In this document: positions 31,828 through 43,373 of the stretch, in pieces | Layout of the letters: each line of letters begins with the position of its first letter | Numbering within the stretch: the stretch's first letter is position 1 | Assembly (NCBI GenBank): GCA_904066235.2 | Contig: CAJFCV020000003.1 | Span: forward strand, 12,028,001 to 12,092,000 | DNA from: Bursaphelenchus xylophilus | Taxonomy: Eukaryota > Nematoda > Chromadorea > Rhabditida > Aphelenchoididae | Reading direction: 5' to 3' | Length of the DNA: 64,000 nucleotides | The notes under the pieces: generated by a model | Seen by the model: the letters and a program-made list of their open reading frames with translations, nothing else | What the model was told of the DNA's origin: nothing | The model's database searches: none | Made by a program: the position numbers and the translations under genes

Positions 31828-32020
31828 ATATCTCGAATGCTATTGCAAAGCGTCCCATTTCGAATGCTACCCTTGTAAATTCACACGTAAATTTAGTAAA
31901 AATTGTAAACTTACACGAAAAATTTAGTTAAGAGAAAAGTGGGACACCCTCTGCGAAAGTCCAAAAAAAAATATATAATTATTCTAAAGAGGTTTCGTTG
32001 TACAGAAAAGACAAAAAAAC

Positions 32021-35000
32021 TCAATTTTTGGGCGCACATAATCGCACCCATTTAAAAACCGAAGCCATTTTCGACTTCTGCACCGAGATTTGACTGTCAT
32101 TCCGATGCCGCAACACCCCAACCAATGGCGTTGTGCCCTCCGCCGGCAGCGAATTCGCTTTTCGGAGTGTCATATGCCCCGAGGGCTTGTTCTGCGCGGC
32201 TTCGTCCTCCTCCTCATCACTGCCGTACTGAATCTCCTCGCAGAAGCCGAAGTGAACGTGCCGTTTGATGGGGTCGTCGGGCGTGAGCCGACTGAAACTC
32301 GGCGACGACTCGGGCGGATTCGCCGCGCTCTCGTCCAGGTTGCGGATCGAGATGCGCTTGCTGCGCCGACGATGCGGCTCCGCCGAGACGGGACTCGTCG
32401 AGGCGGAGGAGTCGGGTGTGGACGAAGTGGAGGAGCAGATCATGTTGGAGTTGTTGTCGTCGAGCGATAGGCGAGGAATGCGAGCTGAAAAAGAGAGATG
32501 TTAGAAAAAATGATTACAAAAAAGTCAAAAAATCAGTGAAAAAACAATCGAATCTTTTTTAAAAACTGATAAATTTTTAGTCAAAAGATTCTGTCGGGAA
32601 AATAATGAGCACTCTTTCGCTGCGCCAGTCTCTTCACTGAAGTGAAAAAAAAACAATTTGATTTTCATCGCGAGACATTTGTTTTCTCGGCGGCGATGCG
32701 ATTTTCGATGCGACAGAGTGCCCATTATTTTCCCGACAGATTGATATAAAGTCCAAGGATCTGATCTTAGGGCACTAAATCCTCGCACACCTTCTATAGC
32801 AGTTATCAAAATTCGTTATAAGCTGATATAATATATAATATATAAAATCGTCGGGAAAATAATGTGGGTTTGTCGCCGCGAAAATTGCATCGCTGCTGAG
32901 AAAATGAATTATGGGGGACAAAATCAAATTTTTTTTTCACTTTAGCGACACGATTTTCGCGGTAACATTGTGCTCATTATTTTCCCGACAGACTGATATT
33001 TTAATATCAGTCTGTCGGGAAAATAACGGCGGCTCGTCGCAGCAAAATGTCTCGCCTCGTCGCTATCGCGCACCAAATCCTCAGTCGCGGCTTGCAAAGT
33101 GATGATGGGCGATTCCGAGGCGCGACGATCCGCCGTTATTTTCCCGACAGACTGATAGCCCATCCGGAAAGTCGCCGGAACTGAAATCGGCGACAAGCAC
33201 GGTGCGAAAATAAAAGTTTTCTTTGCACTGTGCAATTTCTTGCTTTTTGCACCGTGCAAGAAGGCAAATACAGTACTTGCCCTTACCCCCCAAAAAGTCG
33301 CCCCTTTTCCCCTACAGTAATCCCAGAATCATCGAAAAAAATTTTTTGACCAAATTACGGCCATTACTCGCCTTATATCCGACAAACATCCTCCCCTTCG
33401 TCTCTTTGACGGAAACAACACCCTGCTGCGGCCCTAAAAATAATCCGCTAACGAAATGCGTTGACGTCAATGCCTCCCGTTATACGGTCTAATCCCCCCC
33501 TAAAGCGCGGCGCAATGATCCCACACGGTAAAGATTTTGAAAGGAGAAGTGCGAAGGAGAAATGTTCTCGAAGCCGGATCCAAACTTTTCCATCCTGAAA
33601 TTAGTCTCCGGGGCTTCGGAGGAAGGAGTGGAATCGTAAAATCGTAATGGGAAGCCTTGCAAGGCCCTACAAGGCTTTCCATAAAGTGCGGAGACTTTTT
33701 TCCCCGGCGCACAGTGCATTTTTCTTTCATTTTCGAATTGCACAGTGCAGAAGGTGAAATGCACGGTGCAAAAGATGAAATGCACGGTGCGAAAACCTTT
33801 GCGATGTCGCAAACTTTCCGCACAGTGCATTTTTCGTCTTTTTTTCGAATTGCACGGTGCAAAACATGAAATGCACAGTGCAAAAGATGAAATTCACGGT
33901 GCAAAAGGTCAAATGCACAGTGCAAAAAGCTCTGCGACGTCGCAAACTTCCCGCACAGTGCATTTTTTCTTTCGGAAAAACGCACGGTGCCTTTTTCTTT
34001 CATTTTCGAATTGCACAGTGCAAAAGGTGAAATGCACGGTGCAAGATGGAATGCACGGTGCAAAAGGTGAAATGCACCGTGCGAAAAGCTTTGCGATGTC
34101 GCAAACTCTTCGCACAGTGCATTTTTTCTTTTGGAAAAACGCACAGTGCATTTTCCTCTTTCTCTTTTTTTTGCACTGTGCAATGTCTGAAAAAATCACG
34201 GCGATGCAGAAGAAAAAGCTTATGTCGCACGATTTTTCAATTGCACAGTGCAAAAGGTCAAATGCACAGTGCGAAAAGCTTTGCGACGTCGCGAATTTTC
34301 CGCACGGTGCATTTTTCTTTCATTTTCGAATTGCAGAGTGCAAAAGGTGAAATGCACGGTGCAAAAGATGAAATGCACGGTGCGAAAAGCTTTGCGATGT
34401 CGCAAATTTTCCGCACAATGAATTTTTTTCTTTTGGAAAAACGCACAGTGCATTTTTCCTCTTTCTCTTTTTTTGCACTGTGCAATTGCTGTCGCGCGCC
34501 CAAAACCGCGACGGCGCAGTTGAAAAAGCTTATGTCGCACGATTTTTCAATTGCACAGTGCAAAAGGTCAAATGCACAGTGTAAAAAGCTCTGCGACGTC
34601 GCGAATTTTCCGCACGGTGCATTTTTCTTTCATTTTGGAAAAATGCACAGTGCATTTTTCCTCTTTCCCTTTTTTTGCACTGTGCAATGTCTGTCGCGCG
34701 CACAAAAATCGCGGCGACGCAGTTGAGAAAGCTTATGTCGCGCGATTTTTCAATTGCACAGTGCAAAAGGTCAAATGCACAGTGCGGAAGATTTGCGACT
34801 TTTCGCACTGTGCATTTCACCTTTTGCACTGTGCAGTTCGAAAATCGAATCATAGTGCACGGTGCGCCGAGAAAAAAAAAGTCTACGCACTTTACGAAAA
34901 GAATTCTAGTCTGTCGGGAAAATAATGAGCACAAGTTCGCTACGTAGATCACGTCGCTGAAATGAAAAAAAAAATTATTTTACCGCGACACTTCATTTTC

Positions 35001-38000
35001 TCGGCGGCGACACGATTTTCGATGCGACAGAGTGCTCATTATTTTCCCGACAGACTGATATGTAGTATATAATCGTATTCAGGGAATGTTTTTTTTAGTA
35101 AAAGCTTCGAGAGGAGAGGGTGAAATTAGGGCTAATAGTTGAGACGAGCGCTAGACAATGAGCCTGTAATTGTCCTTTTCGGATCCGAAGAATCTGACGT
35201 GCACTCTGCGTAATGAAAAATTTAGAGAAAGCCTTCGGTGTTTTGAGAAGCCTAATGAGGCTGGATTTTTTTCATTAATGGATTTTTTTTTTGACGATAC
35301 GGGCAGCTTACATGTGATAAAATGGAAAAAAGTCTACGCACTTTTGAAAAAAAAAATAATGATGAATCCATTCACACTTATTTTTACCATAAAAGGATAT
35401 TTCCCTACAAAAAAAAGTAATCTTTTTCCACGCGATATTGGTAAAGATATGGCCAAAAAATGTTTTTTTTCTCGCCCTCCAAATTTCACGTACTCTCTCG
35501 GCCGCAAAGCATGTTGAATTTCTCAGCTGCCTCTGCAAAGCGCGAGCTAAAATTTTCAAGAATTGATACTTGACCAGTGCCCGACGTGCGTGCCAAATTT
35601 AAAGAAAATCCGAGCGTCGTACTCGGAGCACTTTCCTTGTTAGCGGAGCGTAAGTAAAATGTTGAAAACTCAAACATAAACATGAAAGACCAGAAAAGAA
35701 TGGCTTCAAAACCCGTAAATCCCCTTTTTTGAGCGAACCCGAGTCCAGGTTGCTTTGTTTTGTTCGAGAATTGAGCGAGAAGGTTACAAAAAAAGGAAGT
35801 TTTTACTCTCTGATCTCTCTGATCTATGAGTCTAGAGTGTAATATTGAACTTTGGCGATATACATATATTACATTTTTCTCGAAAATTTTTTTTTTATTC
35901 CTACTGTATACTAGTCCGCCCGGAAAGTCGCCGGACTGATTTTTGACGCTTGCACTGTGCGAAAGACGTCAGGGTGCCAGCGACAGCAGAAAAAGGGTAA
36001 ATTGCACTGTGCAAAGAAAACTTTTGTTTTCGCACCGTGCGCATCGCCGAACTGACTTTTTTGGCGCTTGCACTGTGCAAAGAAACTCAGGGTGCGAGCG
36101 ACAGCCCAAAAAGCCGATTGCACCGTGCAAAGCGAACCTTTGTTTTCGCACAGTGCACAAACACAGAATACACTGTGCGCCGTCAGGGTGCGAGCGACAC
36201 CCGAAGAAAGCCTACCGCACTGTGCAAAAAGCAAGAAATTGCACAGTGCAAACCGAACTTTTATTTTCGCACAGTGCACAAACACAGAATGCACTGTGCG
36301 CCGCCAGGGTGCAAGCGACACCCCAAAAAAGCCGATTGCACCGTGCAAAAAGCCGGAAATTGCACAGTGCAAAGCGAAGTTTTATTTTAATCGCCGATTT
36401 GCCTCCGGCGACTCTCCGGAAGGGCGTATTTTCATAAAGTGCATGGATTTTATGAAATAAAATTCTGTCGCGGCCCGCACTGTGCGAAAAAATACTCGAT
36501 TTTGCACTGTGCATCTCACTTTTTTTTGGTTTTTGTAAAGCCTACTGCACGGTGCAAGAATGAAAAAATTGCACAGTGCAAAGCTTCTTGGGCCGCCTGT
36601 CAGTCTGTCGGGAAAATAATGAACACTCTGTCGCATAAAAAATAGGATCGCTAGAAATTAGAAAAACGACTGATAGTCGATTTTTTCAAAAATCAAAAAA
36701 AAAAATTTCGAAAAAAATTTCAAAAAGATAAATAAAAAATTTCAGCGCCTTCGACCGTCCGCTGCCACACAAAAGGCAAAAACAGCACTTATATGAAAGC
36801 GAATTTGATCATGTGACATGATTGGTAATTTGTTTACTGAGAACGAAAACAAAAAATAGGGAGGGTGTTTGGGGCGGAACGCCCTTTTATAAAGCTTATA
36901 CAGTTGTACCGAGGGGGGATGCGCAGTAATTTTTAGTCGCTAAAAAGCATGAAAAGACGTTTTTCAAGGCAAAAATTGCCAGGATTTGCCTGTAAAAAGT
37001 CTTATTGGTACTTTTAGAATTGATTTTTGGCTGCATCAGAAAAATCGTATTCCAAAAAAAAATTTTAAAAAATCTCCCAATTGCGACGCTCAGATTTGCT
37101 TTAAAATTTACACACACAACATACATAGACCACATATCAATCCCTGAAAATTTCAGCTCGCCCTTTGCAGACGCTGCCGAGATATTCAACGGCCTTTTTC
37201 GCCGAGAGAGTACGCGAAACGTGGAGAGCGGTCAGAGAAAAATCGCTTTTCGGCCCATATCTTTGTCAGTTTCGCGCGGAAAAAATTGATTTTTTGTGGA
37301 AAAATTATACTCTACGGTAGAAATAAACATGAAAATTTTCAAGCCAAAATTCGCAAATTTTTTTTTTTTTTTTTCGATTTTCGATCTAAAAATCTCGCTC
37401 TTTTCTTTATGAAAATGCTAATATGAGTCAATTTCTACATGAACTTTTATAGACGGAGTAAAGTATAGAGCAAAACCATTAAAATTTCGTCACAAAAGCG
37501 CACTTTTTTGTTTTTTTTTTCTTTTTTTTGTTTGTAAGAGGCTTCCAGAACATTTTGTTACCAAATTCCCATTATCGTCATCCGATTATGGAGATAAGGG
37601 ACAACGATTTCGGGATAAAGGGATTAAGTTGCGCTTTTCCAGAAGAATCGGAGGGAAAAAAAGCTTTTTTATAGCCTATGCGCCGCCTCAGCGACGTAGT
37701 TGAAACTTGTTGATGTCGCAGCGATATTTCAAAGGTAAATGTATATGGAATATAGAAAAAACCAAAAAAAAGGTAAAATGCACGGTGCAAAATCGAGTAC
37801 TTTTTATATTTTTTTTCGCACGGTGCATGCCACAACATAATTTTATTTCATAAAATCCATGCACTTTATGAAAATACGCTCTTCCGGAGAGTCGCCGGAG
37901 GCAAATCGGCGATTAAAATAAAACTTCGCTTTGCACTGTGCAATTTCCTGCTTTTTGCACGGTGCAATCGGCTTTTTGGGGTGTCGCTCGCACCCTGAGT

Positions 38001-39244
38001 TTCTTTTTGCACAGTGCATTTTGTTTTTTTGCACCGTGCGAAAATAAAAGTTCGGTTTGCACTGTGCAATTTCGCTTTTTGCACAGTGCGGTAGACTTTC
38101 TTCGGGTGTCGCTCGCACCCTGACGGCGCACAGTGCATTCTGCGTTTGTGCACTGTGCGAAAACAAAGGTTCGCTTTGCACGGTGCAATCGGCTTTTTTG
38201 GGCTGTCGCTCGAACCCTGGGTTTCTCAGAGTGCGCACTGTGCACAAAAATCCCCGATTTTATGCACCGTGCAATCATCTTTTTTTTTTAGTTTTGCACT
38301 GTGCGTTTGAAATATCGCTGCGACGCAAGTTTTTCTCAACTGCGCCGCCGCGGTTTTGCTCAAAAATGTGCACAGTGCAATCGGCTTTTTTCAGGTTTGC
38401 ACGGTGCGCAAAGGGAAAGATCCACAGTGCGTTGGCGACAAAAATTCAAGATGCACTGTGCAAGACGCCAAATGCACAGTGCGAAAAGTTTGCGACATGC
38501 GGCGACAAGAGTGGAAAAAATAAAATTCGAGATGCACAGTGCGAAATCAAAAAAATGTCTGCACAGTGCAAACGGCTTTTCTTTGGTTTGCACTGTGCGA
38601 AAAGAGAAAAAAGAGAAAAATGCACTGTGCGTTGGCGACAAGAGTGGAAAAAATAAAATTCGAGATGCACAGTGCGAAATCAAAAAAATGTCTGCACAGT
38701 GCAAACGGCTTTTCTTTGGTTTGCACTGTGCGAAAAGAGAAAAAAAGAGAAAAAATGCACTGTGCGTTGGCGACAAGCGTGGGAAAAAGTTCAAGATGCA
38801 CAGTGCGAAACCAAAAAAGAGCAAAATGCACGGTGCAAAATGGGGGGTTTTTTGCGCACAGTGCGGGCAGCGACAAATGTCCATGCACTTTATGAAAATA
38901 CTCATAGTAACTTTTTTGTCAATCTTATCAGTCTGTCGGGAAAATAATGAGCACAGTGTCGCCGCGAAAATTGTGAGTGAAAAAAAAATTTGATTTTCTC
39001 GCGAGACAATTCATTTTCTCAGCGGCGATGAGCCGATTTTTGATGCGACAGAAAGCACATTATTTTCCCGACAGACTGATATTATTATAGTAAAAAAAGT
39101 ATAATTCAAAATTTTCCAAAGCAACTCACGATGGGTAGCGGCCGCCGCGTTCGCCGCCCTCCTCGGCGCACAGCCCACACTGTTCGAGCGTCGCTGCCCG
39201 TACAACGCGTAGTCCTTCTTCACCAGCGGCACAATGAAGGCCAT
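32021..39244 (-). CDS. 192-residue two-exon protein with an RVxF-like motif
   Basis: Exon 1 is 39244-39130 (MAFIVPLVKKDYALYG...), ending in phase 1 at CATC|GTGAGT. Exon 2 is 32484-32021, after a CTTTTTCAG acceptor, and supplies the two missing bases (split Pro codon). Total 579 bp. The protein is Ser/Arg-rich and mostly disordered: an Arg-rich patch (RRRSKR), then KRHVHFGFCEE, an acidic cluster (GSDEEEDEAA) and a basic tail. RHVHF fits the RVxF short motif that docks protein phosphatase 1 (K/R-x-V-x-F) and the acidic patch after it is typical of such regulators; this role is inference from motif only. No family recognised. The single intron is 6.6 kb and is almost entirely family A and D repeats. 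Confidence 0.72.
32588..32744. mobile_element. Family A MITE (ATGAGCAC subfamily)
   Basis: 157 bp; left end lacks the first bases (ATTCTGTCGGG). Close relative of the split copy at 29005. Confidence 0.75.
32847..32996. mobile_element. Family A MITE, left end eroded
   Basis: Left TCGTCGGGAAAATAATGTGG, right TGCTCATTATTTTCCCGACAG: the two ends belong to different subfamilies, so this may be a recombinant. Confidence 0.7.
33007..33155. mobile_element. Family A MITE (ACGGCGG subfamily)
   Basis: 149 bp, TA both sides, ten bases from the previous copy. Confidence 0.85.
33158..33275. repeat. Family D fragment with alternative end
   Basis: Starts TCCGGAAAGTCGCCGGA, the second type of family D end, followed by three dyads. 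Confidence 0.55.
33675..34905. mobile_element. Family D element with 21-bp phased dyads (1.2 kb)
   Basis: Ends CATAAAGTGCGGAGAC and GTCTACGCACTTTACG. Dyads at 33740, 33761, 33782 and at 33852, 33873, 33894 (degenerate), 33915 are exactly 21 bp apart, separated by 38-bp gaps holding TTTGCGATGTCGCAAA-type palindromes. Modules recur four or more times. Confidence 0.8.
34906..35058. mobile_element. Family A MITE (ATGAGCAC subfamily)
   Basis: 153 bp, directly abutting the preceding family D element. Confidence 0.8.
35325..35640. repeat. Family B MITE, partial
   Basis: Right end CCGAGCGTCGTACTCGGAGC and TTCCTTG followed by TTA; left end missing, replaced by a family D terminal word at 35332-35347. 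Confidence 0.55.
35912..36425. mobile_element. Family D element with TCCGG-type ends
   Basis: Ends TCCGCCCGGAAAGTCGCCGG and CCGGCGACTCTCCGGA. About twelve dyads; modules contain CAGGGTGCGAGCGACA. The same sequence occurs inverted at about 37870-38225. Confidence 0.7.
36426..36598. repeat. Family D element with CATAAAGTGC end, partial
   Basis: Begins GTATTTTCATAAAGTGCATGG directly next to the previous element; the junction is duplicated in inverse orientation at 37855-37885. Confidence 0.6.
36600..36674. repeat. Family A MITE, internal deletion
   Basis: Left end intact to ATGAACACTCTGTCGCAT, then about 35 bp and a CGACTGATA right remnant. Confidence 0.6.
36900..37410. repeat. Family B MITE, rearranged
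   Basis: Contains GCGACGCTCAGATTTGC, CTCGCCCTTTGCAGACGC, AGAGAGTACGCGAAACG and GTGGAAAAATTATACTC, all family B words. Boundaries uncertain. Confidence 0.5.
37690..38905. mobile_element. Family D block, two elements joined (1.2 kb)
   Basis: 37690-37876 ends GTCCATGCACTTTATG-type; 37880-38225 is the inverted copy of 35930-36420; the rest ends GTCCATGCACTTTATGAAAATAC at 38905. A ~130-bp module at about 38510-38640 is repeated almost exactly at 38640-38770. Confidence 0.7.
38928..39079. mobile_element. Family A MITE (ATGAGCAC subfamily)
   Basis: 152 bp, TA both sides; 50 bp from the exon 1 donor of the RVxF-motif gene. Confidence 0.8.
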
Positions 39245-39720
39245 GTTTTTTGGGGGGTTTTGCAACAAAAAGAAATGTTTTCGGAACTGTCACTTTTGCT
39301 GAAATCGAACGCATAGATCAAAAGAGGGCGAAAAATAGAAAAAAATAGAAAAAGAAATCACGCGACAAGCGGTACGTCAAAGATCCTCGGTGTGTTTTTG
39401 TTATTTTTGAGGGGAAAAAAGGCAATTTTGGAAAAAAAAATAATTTTTTTTGGAATGGGGGAGGTCCTTAAGCCGAGGGCACCGTGAAAAACAACGGATT
39501 TTAATTTGATTCCGAAGATTTTCATCCCAGATTACCATGAACTTGAGGGCAAAAAACAATAAAATACAAAGATAAAAAATGAAAACTGTCCATGTCAGAC
39601 ATGGTAAAGGATTTCAGGTCTACGGTAGTTTGTCAGACGGATTAAAAATTTTTGGAAAACAAACGCCCGCTTGAAAATGCAAATCGTTTTTTGACGGACT
39701 CCAAAAAGAAGGTGTCTTTG
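39245..39720. other. Likely promoter region of the RVxF-motif gene
   Basis: No repeat or gene recognised. The stretch is upstream of the minus-strand ATG at 39244. Confidence 0.35.
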
Positions 39721-39721
39721 A

Positions 39722-40205
39722 GAGTTCGCCCGGACTGAAATCCGCGACACGCACTGTGTGAAAACAAAAGTTCGCTTTGCACTGTGCAAATAGCTTTTTT
39801 AAGCTGTCGCTCGCACCATGACTTTTTCGCACAGTGCAAAGACCAAACCCCAGTGCATTTTGATTTTTGCACTGTGCGACAAAAGTTCGCAATTTCTTGC
39901 GTTTTTGCACTGTGCAAATGGCTTTTTTGGGCTGTCGCTCGAACCCTGACTTTTTCGCACTGTGCAAAGACCAAACCTCAGTGCATTTTGATTTTTGCAC
40001 TGTGCGAAAACAAAAGTTCGCAATTTCTTGCGTTTTGCACAGTGCGGTAGACTTTCTTCGGGTGTCGCTCGCACCCTGACGGTGCACAGTGCATTTTGTT
40101 TGTTTTTGCACTGTGCGAAAACAAAACCTTGCTTTGCACTGTGCAAATGGCTTTTTGGGCTGTCGCTCGCTCCCTGACTGTTTCTGCACAGTGCAAACGC
40201 CAAAA
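39722..40205. mobile_element. Family D element, GCGAGCGACAGC modules
   Basis: Three ~150-bp module copies (TGTCGCTCGCACCCTGAC, dyad, AAGACCAAAC). An inverted relative lies at 40905-41222. Confidence 0.65.
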
Positions 40206-40206
40206 A

Positions 40207-40358
40207 TCAGTCTGTCGGGTAAACAATGAGCAGTCCGTCGCATTGAATATCGCGTCGCCGCCAAAAAATGAATTGTGTCGGGGAAAGACCAAAATGCTGT
40301 TCAATTCACGACGCGAATGGCGCAGCGACTTGTGCTCATTATTTTCCCGACAAACTGA
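40207..40358. mobile_element. Family A MITE (ATGAGCAG variant)
   Basis: 152 bp; left end GGGTAAACAATG carries two changes. Confidence 0.75.
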
Positions 40359-40359
40359 T

Positions 40360-40590
40360 ATTCGGTTCATCTTATACAAAAATTGACCCATTTTCGTGTG
40401 AAAAATGTTGATTTCTTGTGGAAACATTATCCTCTACGGTAGAAATAGTCATGAAACTTTTCGTGTCAAAACTCGCAAAAAAAGTGACGAAGTTTTTCCA
40501 ACTTCCGACCGAAAAATGTCGGTTATTTTTGTAAAACGAGAGCTCGAAGTCTGGCAAAAAAAATTAACGATAAATCCCGAGAAAACGGTC
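40360..40590. repeat. Family B fragment
   Basis: GTGGAAACATTATCCTCTACGG and following family B interior; no ends. Lies between two family A copies. Confidence 0.5.
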
Positions 40591-40593
40591 TTA

Positions 40594-40748
40594 TCGGTCT
40601 GTCGGGAAAATAATGAGCACTCTGTCGCATCGAAAATCGCATCGCCGCTGAGAAAATGAATTCTGTCGAGGAAAAATCAAATTGACTTTCACTTCAGCGA
40701 CGCGATCAACGTAGCGACAATGTGCTCAATATTTTCCCGACAGACTGA
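40594..40748. mobile_element. Family A MITE (ATGAGCAC subfamily)
   Basis: 155 bp, TA both sides; near consensus. Confidence 0.85.
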
Positions 40749-40751
40749 TAC

Positions 40752-40893
40752 TAGCATTTTCACAAAGTGCGTAAACTTTTTCACTGTGCATGTCGGTTTT
40801 TTCGTCTTGTTTTACGCGATCAAGTGCACTGTGCAAAAGATATTTTTCATGCACAGTGCGGCACACAAGGAAAAGTCTACGCACTTTATGAAA
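40752..40893. mobile_element. Short family D element
   Basis: Ends TAGCATTTTCACAAAGTGCG and GCACTTTATGAAAATAATA, with three or four dyads inside. Confidence 0.65.
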
Positions 40894-40904
40894 ATAATAA
40901 GTCG

Positions 40905-41222
40905 GTTTGCGAAGCCGCCTGAGCGATTTCGGCAACCTGCACTGTGCAAAAAACATCAGGGTGCGAGCGACAGCCCAAGAAAGCCATTTGCACAGTGCAA
41001 AAAGCAAAAAATTGCGAACTTTTCTTTTCGCACAGTGCAGAAATCAAAATGCACTGGGCTTTGGTCTCTGCACTGTGCGAAAAAAGTCAAGGTGCGAGCG
41101 ACAGCCCAAAAAAGCCTTTTGCACAGTGCAAAAAGCAAAAAATTGCAAACTTTTGTTTTCGCACAGTGCAAGACGAACTTTCTGGTTTCTCCCAGTGCAC
41201 GTCACCGAAATCACTCCAGCGA
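40905..41222. mobile_element. Family D element, inverted relative of 39722-40205
   Basis: Dyads with CAGGGTGCGAGCGACAGCCC modules in the opposite direction. Confidence 0.6.
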
Positions 41223-41700
41223 CTATACGAACGGACTGCTAAACGCTCAATAGCTCACTAGTCCACACGCCTACAAAAGGCCACCTCTGCACGAAACTGG
41301 AATTTAAATATATTTAAATACTGGTTGCACGCATACCTCCAAAATGGCCTTACCATTTGACCCCCGAAACGAAACCCTCCCGAGGCATTTTATATTTTCG
41401 GTCACGCGGATTGATGACATATACGTGCTTTTCTCCGTCTGAAGCTGGAGGGCAAATAAACATCTAGTTAGCGGAGGGAAACGGCTGGATGATAAATGCA
41501 AACCCCGTAATTCGAATGGATCAAAAAACGAAAAGATAGGTAGATTTTGGGAAGATGAGAGTTTAATTCTTTGTCGAAGGTTAAGAATTAAAAAAAATAG
41601 AAAATGACGCCTATGGGTTTATTATTGTGATGGTGAAATGAACGCAAGTGCCGAAAAGATCCGCCGGGCAGTAAGGCTGGCAAAAATATTTGCTTTTCTT
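41223..41700. other. Unassigned sequence
   Basis: No supported gene. A minus-strand stretch near 41304-41446 follows a weak CTCCAG acceptor but has no partner exon. Confidence 0.35.
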
Positions 41701-41701
41701 A

Positions 41702-41856
41702 TCAGTCTGTCGGAAAAATAACGGCGGATCGTCGCAGCAAAATGTCTCGCCTCGCCGCTATCGCGCACCAAATCCCAAGCCGCGGCTTGCAGTCGCAAAG
41801 CGATGACAAGCGACTCCGAGGCGCGACGATCCGCCGTTTTTTTCCCGACAGACCGA
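41702..41856. mobile_element. Family A MITE (ACGGCGGATC subfamily)
   Basis: 155 bp, TA both sides, close to the copies at 27952 and 33007. Confidence 0.85.
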
Positions 41857-41895
41857 TACCCCAGTGGTTTAGGAGGCTTATTATTTAGTAAATAT

Positions 41896-42755
41896 TTATT
41901 TTCATAAAGTTCATGGACATTTTTTCGCTTTCGCGTAGTGAATTTTGAACTTTTTCCCACGCTTGTCGCTAACGCACAGTGCGTTTTTTGCCATTCTTTT
42001 TTTGCACAGTGCAAAACACAAAACAGCCGTTTGCACTGTGCAAATTCTTGGCATCGACCGCACCGTGCAGAAATCAAGAAAAGACTTTTTTTGCACGGTG
42101 CAAAATCGGGTTTTTGCGCACTGTGCACAAACAGAGCATTTTGAACTTTTTCCCACGCTTGTCGCTAACGCACAGTGCATTTTCCCTTTTCGCACAGTGC
42201 AAACCTCAAAAAAGCCGTTTGCACTGTGCAAACTTCCAGCGACAAAGTTGAAATTTCGCCGTGTCGCAGCGATAATTCAAATGCACAGTGCGAAAAACCC
42301 AAAAAAAGTGAAACGCGCGGTGCAAAAAGGGGGTTTTTTGTGCACGGTGCGGACTGCGACAAACTTGCACAGTGCATTTGAAACCTTTTCCCACGCTTGT
42401 GAACTTTTGTCGCTAACGCACAGTGCACTTTTCTCTTTTCGCACAGTGCAAACCTCAAAAAAGCCGTTTGCACTGTGCAAGCAAAACCGCGGCGACGCAG
42501 TTGAAAAAAGCTTCCGTCGCGGCGATTTCGATGCACTGTGCGAAAAAAATATAATAAAAAAATGAAATGCACGGTGCGAATTCGGATTTTTTTTTGCACT
42601 GTGCAATGGTTGAAACTCGTTTTTGTCGCGGCGATGTTTCGATGCACAGTACGAAAAACAAGGAATGTCAAAATGCACCGTGCAAAAAACAGGGGTTTTT
42701 GTGCACGGTGCGGGGCGCGACAAATGTCCATGAACTTTTTGAAAATACTAATATA
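41896..42755. mobile_element. Family D element (0.86 kb)
   Basis: Ends TATTTTCATAAAGTTCATGGAC and GTCCATGAACTTTTTGAAAATA. Modules CTTTTTCCCACGCTTGTCGC and CTCAAAAAAGCCGTTTG repeat two or three times with dyads. Confidence 0.75.
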
Positions 42756-42759
42756 ATGT

Positions 42760-43240
42760 GAAGACTTATGGCGTGGATTTCAAAAAAAAAAAAAAAAAAT
42801 AATCCATTTTTTTTTTGATTTTTACTCTCTTTTCTAATCAAAAAAGTCAAAACATACTGTATTATAATTTCCAGTACGCAATTTTTGTAAGAAAATTCAA
42901 GAATTTTTAATTTTTTGCTGAATATGCAAATTTTTCGCACACTTCCAGTAGTCCTAGCAAAAAGGTGTCAATATGGAATGTGCTTAGATTCAATCATTCT
43001 ATAACACTGAAAAGGTCCGGAGTCAATCCAGCAACTAGTCGAGGAGAAACGAAAAATCTAAAAATGTTACAGTATACCTACAGTAAGCCAAAATTTTAAA
43101 ATTTTACCTGCCCATTTTAATACACTGGTAACTAGCTAACTACGGTAGGAATTTCAAGTCTCTACTGTAACATCTTGTTTTTTGTGCACAGCCAACTCGA
43201 GTCTCTCGCAAAACCTGTTTTAAAACACACAAGTACGAGT
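42760..43240. other. Unassigned AT-rich sequence with a small inverted repeat
   Basis: ATGTTACAGTA (about 43067) and TACTGTAACAT (about 43163) are inverted; possibly a ~110-bp element. No gene seen. Confidence 0.35.
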
Positions 43241-43330
43241 AAAGATTAGAAAAAATGGACTGGATTTTCAAAGTCAGCACGGTCGATTACCCCTTCAGAT
43301 CTCATTGAGCATATAAAAATCTTTTTTTTT
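43240..43330 (+). repeat. Dispersed repeat copy 3, near a family A MITE
   Basis: GACTGGATTTTCAAAGTCAGCACGG matches the repeat at 7557-7721 and is followed by a family A MITE at 43374. Confidence 0.55.
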
Positions 43331-43373
43331 TCAGACCTTTTTGACCTTTTAGTAAGCAACGGAAATGAAAATG

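Noticed and set aside
33500..34952. Overlapping frames of 100-227 codons in the second dyad array
   Set aside because: Same artefact: low-complexity translation of the 21-bp phased array, no start context, no splice sites, no domain.
37843..38905. Open frames of 95-230 codons around the inverted dyad elements
   Set aside because: Translations of dyad modules on either strand; no independent coding evidence.
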